From contig NZ_CP155618.1 of assembly GCF_031128465.2 (NCBI RefSeq), positions 3,338,501 through 3,402,500 on the forward strand: a DNA stretch of 64,000 nt, given 5' to 3'. The position numbers were made by a program, and so were the translations under genes. Positions 27,927 to 37,446 of the stretch are shown one piece after another. Numbering within the stretch: position 1 is the stretch's first letter; every line of letters starts with the position of its first letter. The stretch is from Mariniflexile litorale. GTDB taxonomy: Bacteria; Bacteroidota; Bacteroidia; Flavobacteriales; Flavobacteriaceae. The notes under the pieces are model-generated. The model saw nothing but the letters and a program-made list of their open reading frames with translations. It was not told where the DNA came from and did not search any database.

Positions 27927-28463
27927 ATGAAAAATCTAATGTGTCTTTTTTTTATATTCTTAATATTAACTGTAACACAAAGCTGTGAAACCGATATTCC
28001 AGTAACTGATGATACTCCACCAGCATTTACATTTAGAGTTACAGGTGATGGTTTTGAACATGTATTTAATCAAGATACAGATTATAGTAACATACAACTT
28101 AATTTAAAACATGATGCCGAATACGATTTTATACTTTCAGGTAGTGATGCAGGAGGTGTTAAGCTTATACAATGGCAACTACCGGGCGACGATTTTATAG
28201 AGTTTGAAACCGCAGTACAAAGTCCTTGGGCGGTAACAAACCCAACAATCTCAACTAAGGTCATAGAATGGGAAGGTAACTATAATAACCCATTAACAGG
28301 AAATATACTAGCGGGAACTTTTGAATCTAATGGCGAAAATATATCAATGTCATTTCGGTTTTTAATCTCAGATTTTGGAGGAGAATCTGGAATTTCAAAC
28401 ACCACATCAAAAGAGCTTACCCTATACATAGGCGAACACGACACAGAAATTATTTCATTATAA
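27927..28463 (+). CDS. Small lipoprotein of unknown function
   Basis: A 178-residue protein with a signal peptide ending VTQSC (Cys22). The rest is predicted beta-rich (FTFRVTGDGFEHVF, KVIEWEGNYNNPL), Ig-like in appearance, with no family I can name. It starts 26 bp after the Kelch-like gene and 18 bp before the next, so it belongs to the same transcript. Confidence 0.75.
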   Translation: MKNLMCLFFIFLILTVTQSCETDIPVTDDTPPAFTFRVTGDGFEHVFNQDTDYSNIQLNLKHDAEYDFILSGSDAGGVKLIQWQLPGDDFIEFETAVQSPWAVTNPTISTKVIEWEGNYNNPLTGNILAGTFESNGENISMSFRFLISDFGGESGISNTTSKELTLYIGEHDTEIISL

Positions 28464-28481
28464 AACCAAAAACCTAAACCT

Positions 28482-29063
28482 ATGAAAAATATATTTAAAA
28501 TCATTTTATTTCTAACAAGTATACTTACACTATCTAGTTGTAGTAAAAACGATGCAGATAATTCACAAGCCATAGAGATTGGTGATTTTTACGAAGGTGG
28601 TATTGTGTTTTACTTAGATGATACAGGCGAACATGGTCTCGTTTGCGCAACTAAAGATCTGATCCAACCTATGCGGTGGGGTTATAACGATGTATTATTA
28701 AATAATACACAACAAACTATAGGTTCTGGGCTTGCAAATACTCAGGCTATTGCCGCTGCATATCCAGATATTGAAACTGCTGCAAAATTGTGTTTAAACT
28801 TTGAATATAATGAGTATGACGATTGGTACTTGCCTAGTTTGGATGAGCTTAACCTAATATACATAAATAAAAATAAGATTAACCCAACAGCTATTGCCAA
28901 TGACGGCGAAGCATTTCAGGCTTTAGACGACGACAGATCGAACTATTGGAGCTCTAGTGAAGGAGGTGAAATGAATGCTTGGTTAATACAATTTGATACA
29001 GGCGTAACAAAAACATATTACAAAACATACATACAACATATGAGAGCCATTAGAGCTTTTTAA
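28482..29063 (+). CDS. Lcl/DUF1566-domain lipoprotein
   Basis: This 193-residue lipoprotein (LSSC lipobox, Cys21) has the Lcl_C/DUF1566 pattern: GGIVFYLDDTGEHGLVCA, then DDWYLPSLDELNLIY, NYWSSSEG and AWLIQFDTGV, ending MRAIRAF. The domain is related to the formylglycine-enzyme-like/C-type-lectin-like surface fold and occurs in surface proteins, often next to other lipoproteins. No catalytic role is known. It lies in the middle of the lipoprotein run. Confidence 0.85.
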   Translation: MKNIFKIILFLTSILTLSSCSKNDADNSQAIEIGDFYEGGIVFYLDDTGEHGLVCATKDLIQPMRWGYNDVLLNNTQQTIGSGLANTQAIAAAYPDIETAAKLCLNFEYNEYDDWYLPSLDELNLIYINKNKINPTAIANDGEAFQALDDDRSNYWSSSEGGEMNAWLIQFDTGVTKTYYKTYIQHMRAIRAF

Positions 29064-29074
29064 TTAAATGACAC

Positions 29075-29932
29075 ATGAAAAATTTAAGAATACTCTTAAT
29101 TATTACAATCGTTATTCTAGCTAGTTGCAGTAGAAATGATAATTTATCAGATAAAAACATACGCTTAAATATGTATAGCGTTGGAGATAATGACTATGAA
29201 TTAACCTATAACAGCAACAACCAATTAACGGGTTTTGAAACAAACACTCGTAGTAATAGTGTAATCTACAACGCAGATAATCAAATCATACAAACAGGGG
29301 CTTACCGTTATACTTATAACGAGCTAGGTAAACTTTCAAAAATTGAAGAAGATGGTAACCAAGCCGAATTAATTTACAACACACAAGGTTTATTAGCGAC
29401 CATGAATTTTAGGTTTATTTCTGGTTCAACAAGAAATGTTACAAGAACATATAAGTATGATACAAATAATAAACTCATTGAAATTGAAGAAAAAGGTAAT
29501 ACGGACAGTTATAAAACCAGAGTGCTTTTAACCTATGATGTAAACGACAATATAGTACAAGTAATCAATCAAACTAGTGCAGATTTAATTACTTATATAG
29601 ACCGAAACGTGATTTCTTATACTTATGATAACAAAAAGAATCCATATAAGTTAATGTTAGAAAAAGCAGGTATTAATAACCCTATTACGTATTATTTTTT
29701 TTACCCATTTGAAACCATGTATTTTGGTAATTATGTCTTTTTTGTAACATTTTATTTTAGCGAAAATAATTTACTTACAATAACTAATACATACTCCTCA
29801 GGTATAAGCACAACTCAATACAGCTATTCTTATAATGAGCGTAATTATCCCATTTCAGGAGAAAAAATCACAAAAAATAGTTTAGGAGAAACACAAACAA
29901 CATATTACAACTGGACTTACGAAACATATTAA
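29075..29932 (+). CDS. YD/RHS-like repeat lipoprotein
   Basis: A 285-residue lipoprotein (LASC lipobox, Cys18). It carries degenerate YD-type repeats: LTYNSNNQLTGFE, YTYNELGKLSKIEE, LIYNTQGLLATM, YKYDTNNKLIEIEE and YTYDNKKNPYKL. Such repeats form an extended beta-shell in secreted proteins; here there are too few to make a toxin-delivery RHS cage. It begins 11 bp after the previous gene. The function is unknown. Confidence 0.8.
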   Translation: MKNLRILLIITIVILASCSRNDNLSDKNIRLNMYSVGDNDYELTYNSNNQLTGFETNTRSNSVIYNADNQIIQTGAYRYTYNELGKLSKIEEDGNQAELIYNTQGLLATMNFRFISGSTRNVTRTYKYDTNNKLIEIEEKGNTDSYKTRVLLTYDVNDNIVQVINQTSADLITYIDRNVISYTYDNKKNPYKLMLEKAGINNPITYYFFYPFETMYFGNYVFFVTFYFSENNLLTITNTYSSGISTTQYSYSYNERNYPISGEKITKNSLGETQTTYYNWTYETY

Positions 29933-29935
29933 AAC

Positions 29936-30286
29936 ATGATGAAATTATTTCAAAGATTATTAATGGTACTTAGCATAAGTATAACAGCTATGACCCAGGC
30001 TCAAGAGAAAAAAAAGGACAGTACCCTAGTTAATAAAAACAACTACTTAGATATGGGAGCAGGAACCCTAACCGATATTTTTGGGAGCAATTTAGATGGC
30101 AATAAAGACGGAAAAAAATTAAGTTTTTTAGAAATGGTAGAAAAAATGGATTTACCCGCTGAACAAAAAACAGAATACAAAAATCTATATTATTTACAAT
30201 CCAAAAATCTTACTGAAAAACAAAAAGACTCTTTAGGAAAAGCAATTAGTAAAAAAATAAAAGAAGCTAAACCAGTTGGTGAATAA
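29936..30286 (+). CDS. Small secreted protein of unknown function
   Basis: A 116-residue protein with a signal peptide (about residues 1-22, ending MTQAQ). The mature part is charged and lysine-rich, with a helical second half (FLEMVEKMDLPAEQKTEYKN). I recognise no family. It starts 3 bp after the preceding stop, so it is cotranscribed. Confidence 0.65.
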   Translation: MMKLFQRLLMVLSISITAMTQAQEKKKDSTLVNKNNYLDMGAGTLTDIFGSNLDGNKDGKKLSFLEMVEKMDLPAEQKTEYKNLYYLQSKNLTEKQKDSLGKAISKKIKEAKPVGE

Positions 30287-30308
30287 TTAATCCATAAAAC
30301 TAAAAAAA

Positions 30309-31169
30309 ATGAAAACCTCAAAAAACAATACAAGCATATTATTAAACATTTCAAAGGCTGTTTTCCTGGTTATTGTATTCTGTTTTACAACAATTACAAA
30401 TGCGCAATTTTTAAAAAAATTAGGTAATAAAATAGAAAATGCTGCACAAAAAACAGTAGAGAAAAAGGTAGAGGCAAAAACAGAAAAAGAAACCAATAAA
30501 GCATTTGATTCTACCTTTAATAAAACTTCAAAAAAAAAGAATAAAGAAAATAGTCCAATAGTATCAAAATCAGCTGTAGCGCCAGCAAGTACTTATTCAT
30601 TTACCCACATATATACCATGCAAATGGTAGATAATAAACGCAGTACCAATTTAGAATATTATTTAACACCATCGGGGAATTATTTTGCAACACGAATATT
30701 AGATGGTAATGATAAAAACACCACAATCAGTGTTATGGATTTGACTCAAAAAACCATACATACATTAATGGATAATAAGGGTGATAAGTCGCGTATATCC
30801 ATGGCTCTTAATTTGAATAAGTCTTCAAATTATATGATTGACCAAACTAATATTAAAGTCACCCCTACAGGAACAACAAAAACAATAGTTGGTTACACGT
30901 GTGAAGGTTATAAAGTAGTAGGGGGTACGGTAGAAGGCACCGTATGGGTAACGCAAGATGCTGGAATATCATTTTCGAAGCATATGTACAAATCAGACCC
31001 ATCACAGCCTCAAGATGCTATTTTTAAAAAACTAATAACGGGCTTAACATTAGAAATGGATATGGTGGATACCTCTAGAAAAAAAGATAAACCTATACAT
31101 ATGATGTGTATAAAATTAGAAAAAAGTAGCACGACAATAAATACGAGTAGTTATAAAAAACTCATGTAG
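30309..31169 (+). CDS. DUF4412-domain secreted protein
   Basis: This 286-residue exported protein starts with a signal peptide ending TNAQ. It continues FLKKLGNKIENAAQKTVEKK, a helical stretch typical of the DUF4412 group in Bacteroidota, then a beta-rich domain with GYTCEGYKVVGGTVEGTVWV. The DUF4412 core often resembles LolA/LppX-like sheets, but no activity is known. It lies 22 bp after the previous gene in the lipoprotein run. Confidence 0.75.
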   Translation: MKTSKNNTSILLNISKAVFLVIVFCFTTITNAQFLKKLGNKIENAAQKTVEKKVEAKTEKETNKAFDSTFNKTSKKKNKENSPIVSKSAVAPASTYSFTHIYTMQMVDNKRSTNLEYYLTPSGNYFATRILDGNDKNTTISVMDLTQKTIHTLMDNKGDKSRISMALNLNKSSNYMIDQTNIKVTPTGTTKTIVGYTCEGYKVVGGTVEGTVWVTQDAGISFSKHMYKSDPSQPQDAIFKKLITGLTLEMDMVDTSRKKDKPIHMMCIKLEKSSTTINTSSYKKLM

Positions 31170-31214
31170 TCAAATCAATAAAAAACTCAAATTAAAACCT
31201 TAAAACAAATTTTA

Positions 31215-32270
31215 ATGAAAAATACTCTTAAATACACAACCTTAATATTACTATCTATATTGCTTTTTAATTGTGGAGGTGGAGATGATGACACCTCTGG
31301 TAATAATAATGATGATAAACCATTTATTACCACATGGCTAACTACTACTGATAATGAAACTATTGTAATCCCTATAAATAGTAGATATACTTATAACTAT
31401 AATGTAAAATGGGGAGACGGTACTACTAGTAATAATCTAACAGATAATGCCAGACATAGTTATGAAATACCGGGAACATATACTGTTGAAATCTCAGGAA
31501 CCTTTCCTGCTATTTCTTTTAGTGGTGGAGGAACTAACAGCACCCCAAACGCATTACGAACTATAGCACAGTGGGGTGGTATAAAATGGGAATCTATGGT
31601 AGATGCTTTCGATGGATGTAGATATTTAACATACACAGCTACTGATGCTCCTAACTTAAGTAATGTAACAAATATGTCTTCTATGTTTGCATTTGCATGG
31701 GAGTTTAATGGAGATCTTAGTAATTGGGATGTTAGTAATGTAACAGTTATGACTGGTATGTTTGCTCATGCAAGAGCTTTTAATGGAGATATTAGTACTT
31801 GGGACACCAGTAATGTAACAGAAATGGGGTCTATGTTTAGCTCAGCAAGAGCTTTTAATGGAGATATAAGCAACTGGGATGTTAGTAATGTAACAGTTAT
31901 GGGGTCTATGTTCGCAGGAGCAACCGTTTTTAATGGAGACCTTAGTAATTGGGATGTTAGTAATGTAATACAAATGGGAGGTATGTTCGGATTTACAAGT
32001 GCTTTTAACGGAGACCTCAGTACTTGGGATGTTGGCAATGTAACACTTATGGATGGTATGTTTGGAGATGCAAGTGCTTTTAATGGGGATATTAGTAATT
32101 GGGATGTTAGTAAAGTAGAATATATGAGAAATATGTTTGCATATGCAACTGTTTTTAATCAAAATCTATCTAGCTGGAATACAAATAACGTAATGAGGTG
32201 TGAAAATTTCTCAGTAGCTTCTGCATTAACAGAAGCCAATCTCCCTGAGCAAGGATGTTTTGGTTTATAA
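31215..32270 (+). CDS. BspA-like DUF285 repeat surface lipoprotein
   Basis: A 351-residue lipoprotein (lipobox LFNC, Cys20) with a PKD-like part (YNYNVKWGDGTTSNN) and at least seven 25-residue DUF285 repeats of the form FNGD(I/L)S(N/T)WDVSNVTxMxxMF. Repeats of this type form leucine-rich-repeat-like solenoids on surface proteins and often work in adhesion or protein binding. The 75-bp DNA repeats are similar but not identical. Antisense frames across them are shadows. Confidence 0.9.
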   Translation: MKNTLKYTTLILLSILLFNCGGGDDDTSGNNNDDKPFITTWLTTTDNETIVIPINSRYTYNYNVKWGDGTTSNNLTDNARHSYEIPGTYTVEISGTFPAISFSGGGTNSTPNALRTIAQWGGIKWESMVDAFDGCRYLTYTATDAPNLSNVTNMSSMFAFAWEFNGDLSNWDVSNVTVMTGMFAHARAFNGDISTWDTSNVTEMGSMFSSARAFNGDISNWDVSNVTVMGSMFAGATVFNGDLSNWDVSNVIQMGGMFGFTSAFNGDLSTWDVGNVTLMDGMFGDASAFNGDISNWDVSKVEYMRNMFAYATVFNQNLSSWNTNNVMRCENFSVASALTEANLPEQGCFGL

Positions 32271-32355
32271 GGTTACATAATTATATATAAAAAGTAAAAA
32301 AGAAAAATGGACTGATTCCTTGTGCCGCTGCCCTATATCTTAAAAATACATAATA

Positions 32356-33408
32356 ATGAAAAATATACTTAAAAACACACTATTAATTTTAGTATCTATA
32401 ATGCTTTTTAATTGTGCAGATGATGATAATAATGAAAATACAGGCCAAAATGACATAATTGGTGAATGGCGTTTAACCTCTGGGTCTTTTTATAATGGAG
32501 CCGATAAGTTTGCTTTTTTTAATGAAGATAACACTTTAGATATACTTAGAGAAACTACCGATAATTTTAAAGGAAATTACCATACCAGCTACACCATTGA
32601 TGGCTCTGAAATAACTATAGAAGGACTTTCTCAATCGGGGTCCATAACTTATACATACATTTTAGAAAATGGTATTTTAGCTCTTACCAGTGAGTTTACT
32701 AGTGCTACATTAGAAAAAGTAGCTTCTAATACGCCCATTTTATCCGATTGGATAACACCATTAGAAATTCAAGAAGAAGGTAACGCACCCTGGGAAGGTA
32801 GTGTAGACATCGCTTTTAATTACAATAAAACGCAATTACTTTATGGAACAACTAATGGTGGTGATTATATCGCTTTAATAAGCCCTACAACTTTTAAGGA
32901 AGTTGGTCAAATCACAACGACTCGTGCTGCTTATGCTGTGGAAGTTGAAAAATATAGCGGATCAGATAAATATATTTTTCAAAGTGATAATGGTTTTGAT
33001 AGGTTTTATGGATACTTTGAAAATATCAATACACTTGGTGTTACATCGGCAGCATTAGGTAGTTGGATAAAAGGTTTGGCTTCTGTAAATAACACGCAAA
33101 TTTGGGTAGCCAGTAGTAATCAAGCGCGCTTATATTTATATAATTATTTTACTATGGAAATTGAGGATTCAATAGCGCTAGAAGTTCAACCAAAAGGTCT
33201 CGATTATCAAAATGGTTTATTATATGTGTGTGATGGAAATTTTCTACATAAGTGTCAAACCACCCCAAATTTTGAAGTTATTGAAAGTTATGGTATTTCA
33301 AATTTTAAAATAAAAGGTGCTGCTTTTGATGGCACTAATTTTTGGGTAAATGGTTATAACTCTAATGAAGAAGTTTACAAAATTATAAAAACAAACCTCA
33401 CGCTATAA
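32356..33408 (+). CDS. Lipoprotein with lipocalin-like domain and beta-propeller-like region
   Basis: A 350-residue lipoprotein (LFNC lipobox, Cys20). Residues about 30-120 resemble small lipocalin-like domains of Bacteroidota (IIGEWRLTSGSF, ITYTYILENGILAL). From about 130 there are propeller-like repeats (KTQLLYGTTNGGDYIALISP, TQIWVASSNQARLYLYNYF, FDGTNFWVNGYN). It ends the lipoprotein run. Its function is unknown; the layout suggests ligand binding at the surface or in the periplasm. Confidence 0.75.
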   Translation: MKNILKNTLLILVSIMLFNCADDDNNENTGQNDIIGEWRLTSGSFYNGADKFAFFNEDNTLDILRETTDNFKGNYHTSYTIDGSEITIEGLSQSGSITYTYILENGILALTSEFTSATLEKVASNTPILSDWITPLEIQEEGNAPWEGSVDIAFNYNKTQLLYGTTNGGDYIALISPTTFKEVGQITTTRAAYAVEVEKYSGSDKYIFQSDNGFDRFYGYFENINTLGVTSAALGSWIKGLASVNNTQIWVASSNQARLYLYNYFTMEIEDSIALEVQPKGLDYQNGLLYVCDGNFLHKCQTTPNFEVIESYGISNFKIKGAAFDGTNFWVNGYNSNEEVYKIIKTNLTL

Positions 33409-33574
33409 AGAGTTTTTTTTCTTCAGAAACCAAAAAAATACACGATAAAATATTGATTTAAAAGCAGAGTTTATAATTTAACCTTTAGAGTCAACTTTTA
33501 AGTTTCAAGGAAACAGAACCATATCTGGAAATATAAAAATATAGGATATGAGGTTTTATGTTTCTGAAATAAAT

Positions 33575-34735
33575 TTAATAATTTACATATTCAACAATTT
33601 CTAAACCATAACCAATTAAACCAACACGTTTAGTTTGTTTGGTGTTAGAAATTAAGCGCAGTTTGTGAATGTTTAAATCGTGTAATATTTGAGCGCCGAT
33701 ACCAAAATCACGGGTATCCATATCTATTTTTGGTGCTTTGTAAACAGTATTGGGTTGTTGATTTTCTTTTATTACAGACAATCTGTTTAGGATGTTCATG
33801 GATTGTGATTCTTGATTAATAAAGATGATAGCTCCTTTTCCTTCATTATTAATCACCTGAAACATATTGTCTAATTGAGCATCAACATTATTAGTAAGTG
33901 TGCCTAGAATATCATTATTTATTAATGTGGAATTTATTCTTGTAAGTACTTCTTCATTATCTTTCCAAGTACCTTTGGTTAGTGCTATATGTATTTGATT
34001 ATTAGTGGTTTGTTTATAAGCTCTTAATCTAAAATGCCCAAAACGAGTTTCTATTTCAAAATCTTCTTTTTTCTCAATTAATGAGTCGTGTTGCATTCTG
34101 TAGGCCACTAAATCTTCAATAGAAACTATTTTGACATCTAGTTTTTTTGCGACTAACATGAGTTCAGGCAAGCGTGCCATGGTACCATCTTCATTCATAA
34201 TTTCAACAATAACTCCAGCAGGTTTTAACCCTGCAAGTCTCGCAAAATCGATGGCAGCTTCGGTGTGTCCTGTGCGTCTTAATACACCACCTTCTTTAGC
34301 AACTAAAGGAAAAATATGCCCTGGTCTTGACAAATCAAATGATTTGGTATTTAGATCTGTAAGTGCTTTTACGGTTTTAGATCGATCGCTTGCTGAAATT
34401 CCTGTAGTAACACCTTGACCTCTTAAATCTACCGAAACAGTAAAAGCTGTTTCCATATGGTCGGTATTGTTACGTACCATCATATCTAAATCTAATTCTT
34501 TACAACGGTTTTCAGTAAGTGGTGCGCATATTAAGCCACGACCTTCGGTAGCCATAAAGTTTATCATTTCTGGAGTAACTTTATCAGCAGCCGCTACAAA
34601 ATCACCTTCATTTTCACGATTAGCATCATCTACAACTATAATAACTTTACCATTTCTAATGGCTTCAATGGCATCGTGAATGGTATCAAGTTTAAACTTC
34701 GAATTTGTATTTTGTGTCATGGTATCATTAATCAT
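33575..34735 (-). CDS. ribB: 3,4-dihydroxy-2-butanone 4-phosphate synthase with degenerate GTP cyclohydrolase II domain (RibBX-type)
   Basis: A 386-residue protein. Residues about 15-215 are a full RibB with DDANRENEGDFV, ATEGRGLIC, RPGHIFPL and RRTGHTEAA, which makes the four-carbon precursor of riboflavin from ribulose 5-phosphate. The C-terminal half aligns with GTP cyclohydrolase II but has lost all three zinc cysteines (the usual ECLTGDVFGSLRCDCG reads TLINNDILGTLTNNVD) and the RQEGRG loop (here NQESQSMN). It cannot be an active RibA. It lies 16 bp after the permease gene in the ftsK-lolA-lptF run. An ATG 15 bp further in (34720) is an alternative start. Confidence 0.92.
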   Translation of the reverse strand: MINDTMTQNTNSKFKLDTIHDAIEAIRNGKVIIVVDDANRENEGDFVAAADKVTPEMINFMATEGRGLICAPLTENRCKELDLDMMVRNNTDHMETAFTVSVDLRGQGVTTGISASDRSKTVKALTDLNTKSFDLSRPGHIFPLVAKEGGVLRRTGHTEAAIDFARLAGLKPAGVIVEIMNEDGTMARLPELMLVAKKLDVKIVSIEDLVAYRMQHDSLIEKKEDFEIETRFGHFRLRAYKQTTNNQIHIALTKGTWKDNEEVLTRINSTLINNDILGTLTNNVDAQLDNMFQVINNEGKGAIIFINQESQSMNILNRLSVIKENQQPNTVYKAPKIDMDTRDFGIGAQILHDLNIHKLRLISNTKQTKRVGLIGYGLEIVEYVNY

Positions 34736-34751
34736 TTTGCAAAGGTATTGC

Positions 34752-36713
34752 TTATTTTAAAGATTCTAAACAATTTTGTTTTAAGTCTTCCTTCAATTTA
34801 TTGTTTAAAAATAAGTATACAATTAAGTATAAAGGGATTCCGATAGCTATAAGAATTGGGGTAGGTCTTTTTTCTTTTTTATCAATGTGACTGTAAAATT
34901 TGAATACATTAAGAAAAGATTTTACATAGTAAACCAAATATAATATGAATGAGGTGATGCTAAGTTTTATTGAAATAGAGGCTAAAGAGGGCATTTTATT
35001 ATTGTTAAAAACAAAATAAAGTATAAGTAAAATAGCTCCAATACAATAGCATGTTATAGCAAATTTTGTCTGGTTTTTGTAGCTTTTAATTATATTTATA
35101 GAGGTATCATAGCTATTATTTATAGAAACACCTTCTTCTCTTAATTGTTCGGTATGTATGCCACGTTCATTTAATACATGTATAGCTTCATAGCGACTCT
35201 CTTCTAAATGGCCAAGGGCTTCATAGTTACTAATAACATTAATTAATTCTTCGTGTTTATAGGTAGAAAGAAACTTATAATCCACACTGTCTTTTTCTTT
35301 TATATTGAATATTTTTTTTAAGGGATCAAAAAGACTATCAAACTCAAATAAGCCTTTATCGGCTGTAGCGCGTCTTGTTAAAAAAATGCCGAGAGGCAAC
35401 ATAATAAGTGTAGAAAACCAACTGGCAACGATAGGGTTGAAGCTACCGTTTTTGGCACTGTTTGTGGCAAAAATGCCAATAAAGTGATAAGTTAAAAATA
35501 GTACGATAGCTATAACCATTGGTAAACCGATACCTCCTTTACGTATTAAAGCACCAAGGGGTGCTCCCACAAAAAATAATATAATACATGCAAATGCTAA
35601 AGCAAATTTTTCGTGAAAAGAAATGATATGTTTGTTTAACCACTCTTTAGACATTTTTCTAGTGGCTTCATTTGTTGTGACAACTTGTTTTGCACTTGCT
35701 ATGGTTTTTAAAGAAACATCAACGAGTTCAAATTTTTCATTTGTATTGAAGATATTTAGAATGGGACCAAGGTAAATAGAATCTGTAGCCGTTTTTTTAA
35801 CTTTCTTATGTACTATAACATTGGAGCGTTGAGATAAATTTTTTGATATTATTTCGTGTGAAGCTATTTCTTTTTTAGATAAAGAATCGATGGTTTTATA
35901 TAAACCAACGACATCCAACATATTGTATTTGTCGGTTTGAGATTGTTCATCAAAATCTACATTATTAATTTGCGACAAGTCGATGTTAATTGTATATTTT
36001 TTAAAGGTGCTTTTGGCAAAAGGTTTTTTGTTACGAGATTTAGGGTTCTTTGCAGAGACATCGCTGTAATAATTTCCATCAAATAAAATAAGTTTTAAAA
36101 CATTGGAATCTTCTTTACTAGCAAGTTCTCCACTTTTAGACTTTATAGTTGTAGCGTTGGTTCTACCATCATTTCCTTTTATATGAATAGTAACATTTTC
36201 AAGATATTGATCTCTATCGCCATGTTTGTCGTCAAATTTAATATTATAAGTACCCACTTCATTGAACTGACCTTCAGCAAGTAACATGGCGGGTTTTAAT
36301 TTTGCTATATTACTGCGTAAGTTGAAAGATTTAAATTCAGCCCAAGGAATTACATTATTAGAAAAGAAAAAGGTTACAATCCCTAAAATAACAATGAAAA
36401 TACTTAGCCCAGACATGGCACGTTGCAGCGAAATTCCTGTGGATTTCATAGCAGCAAACTCATAGTTCTCGGCAAAACTACCAAATACCATTATAGATGC
36501 TAAAAGGATGGTTAGAGGTAATACTAGCGGTATCAGTTTTGGTAAGAAAAAAAATAAAAACTTAAAGATAACACCTATATCTAGATCTTTACCAGACAAT
36601 TCTTTAATGTATAACCAAATGGTTTGTAAAACAAAAATTAGCATGAGTATAATAAACACGCTGAAAAAAGTTTTAAGGTAAGTCGTTAGTATGTATCGGT
36701 CTAGTATTTTCAC
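34752..36713 (-). CDS. LptF/LptG family permease (YjgP/YjgQ)
   Basis: A 653-residue inner-membrane protein of the LptF/G family. The first helices (FFSVFIILMLIFVLQTIWLY) are followed by a periplasmic beta-jellyroll domain (about 130-340), three helices near 370-460 (FALAFACIILFFVGAPLGAL), and an extra C-terminal cytoplasmic and membrane segment usual in Flavobacteriia. With LptB it drives lipopolysaccharide transport from the inner membrane to the outer membrane. Which of LptF or LptG it represents is not clear. It is in the housekeeping minus-strand run between lolA and ribB. Confidence 0.9.
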   Translation of the reverse strand: MKILDRYILTTYLKTFFSVFIILMLIFVLQTIWLYIKELSGKDLDIGVIFKFLFFFLPKLIPLVLPLTILLASIMVFGSFAENYEFAAMKSTGISLQRAMSGLSIFIVILGIVTFFFSNNVIPWAEFKSFNLRSNIAKLKPAMLLAEGQFNEVGTYNIKFDDKHGDRDQYLENVTIHIKGNDGRTNATTIKSKSGELASKEDSNVLKLILFDGNYYSDVSAKNPKSRNKKPFAKSTFKKYTINIDLSQINNVDFDEQSQTDKYNMLDVVGLYKTIDSLSKKEIASHEIISKNLSQRSNVIVHKKVKKTATDSIYLGPILNIFNTNEKFELVDVSLKTIASAKQVVTTNEATRKMSKEWLNKHIISFHEKFALAFACIILFFVGAPLGALIRKGGIGLPMVIAIVLFLTYHFIGIFATNSAKNGSFNPIVASWFSTLIMLPLGIFLTRRATADKGLFEFDSLFDPLKKIFNIKEKDSVDYKFLSTYKHEELINVISNYEALGHLEESRYEAIHVLNERGIHTEQLREEGVSINNSYDTSINIIKSYKNQTKFAITCYCIGAILLILYFVFNNNKMPSLASISIKLSITSFILYLVYYVKSFLNVFKFYSHIDKKEKRPTPILIAIGIPLYLIVYLFLNNKLKEDLKQNCLESLK

Positions 36714-36797
36714 CTTTTAAATCTCAATAATCTAATTATTAAATCTGCTTTAAAAAACAGATTAATATGCCAAGTAAATACGATAATTTGTGCTTAA

Positions 36798-37436
36798 TTA
36801 CAGCTTATTAATGTAATAGCCTTTGTATTTATTGGCATCAAAGGTAAATAGGTTTTTTGATAAAGGCTCGTTTGTTTTAAAAGAATTAACGGTTAATGTA
36901 GTTTTTGTTCCGTTTTTGCCAATTTGTATTAAATTGTAAATATGTTTTGTTTGAGTATCGATGCCTAAAAGGATGTACTTTATTTCAGATTTTGAATCAA
37001 TGGGGGTAAGTTTTACTAATTGTATTTTTCTACCATTCATATTTTGCTCAATATCCATTGCGTAAACATAGCCATCTTCGTAAAATGATAGCATTTTACT
37101 AGGTGTTATAGCTCCTTCTTCACTATTTGTTTCAGAAGAAATTGTTACTTCTTCATCCTCAGTACTAATACTGTAAAGCTTTTTTCCATCGAAAAGACGT
37201 GTTACTCCAAGAATATTTAGTTTATACTTTTCACCTTGCATAATAACATCACCTTTGGTTTCTTGTTTTATTTTTTCGGTGGTATTTTCTAGAACGTACT
37301 TGAATTCTATAGAAATATTATTATAGCTTTTTACTTTTTGAGATACTTGATTTAAAAGTGTTTTAGCTTTATTTTGAGCAAAACCATTAAACGATACTGC
37401 TACTATTAATGCTAAAATGATATTCTTAATTTTCAT
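36798..37436 (-). CDS. lolA: Outer-membrane lipoprotein carrier protein LolA
   Basis: About 212 residues from the ATG at 37436, chosen because it gives a clean signal peptide (MKIKNIILALIVAVSFNGFAQ) and starts 10 bp after ftsK; an earlier ATG at 37460 would overlap ftsK. The body has the LolA fold: SFNNISIEFKYVL-type strand, GDVIMQGEKYKL, LFDGKKLYS and late NLFTFDANKYKG. LolA carries lipoproteins through the periplasm to the outer membrane. Confidence 0.88.
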   Translation of the reverse strand: MKIKNIILALIVAVSFNGFAQNKAKTLLNQVSQKVKSYNNISIEFKYVLENTTEKIKQETKGDVIMQGEKYKLNILGVTRLFDGKKLYSISTEDEEVTISSETNSEEGAITPSKMLSFYEDGYVYAMDIEQNMNGRKIQLVKLTPIDSKSEIKYILLGIDTQTKHIYNLIQIGKNGTKTTLTVNSFKTNEPLSKNLFTFDANKYKGYYINKL

Positions 37437-37446
37437 AATTTTTTTA

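Noticed and set aside
29075-29932. RHS toxin
   Set aside because: Too short, with only a few degenerate YD repeats and no toxin tip or core domain.
31680-32130. Regular DNA repeats that could suggest a CRISPR array
   Set aside because: The 75-bp units are coding, contiguous without unique spacers, and differ between copies. No CRISPR array is present in the window.
31766-32162. Long antisense frames over the DUF285 repeats
   Set aside because: They mirror the 75-bp coding repeats on the other strand and lack start context or known domains.
34736-34751. FMN riboswitch upstream of ribB
   Set aside because: The gap to the upstream gene is only 16 bp and no RFN-type motif is present; the gene is expressed from the upstream run.
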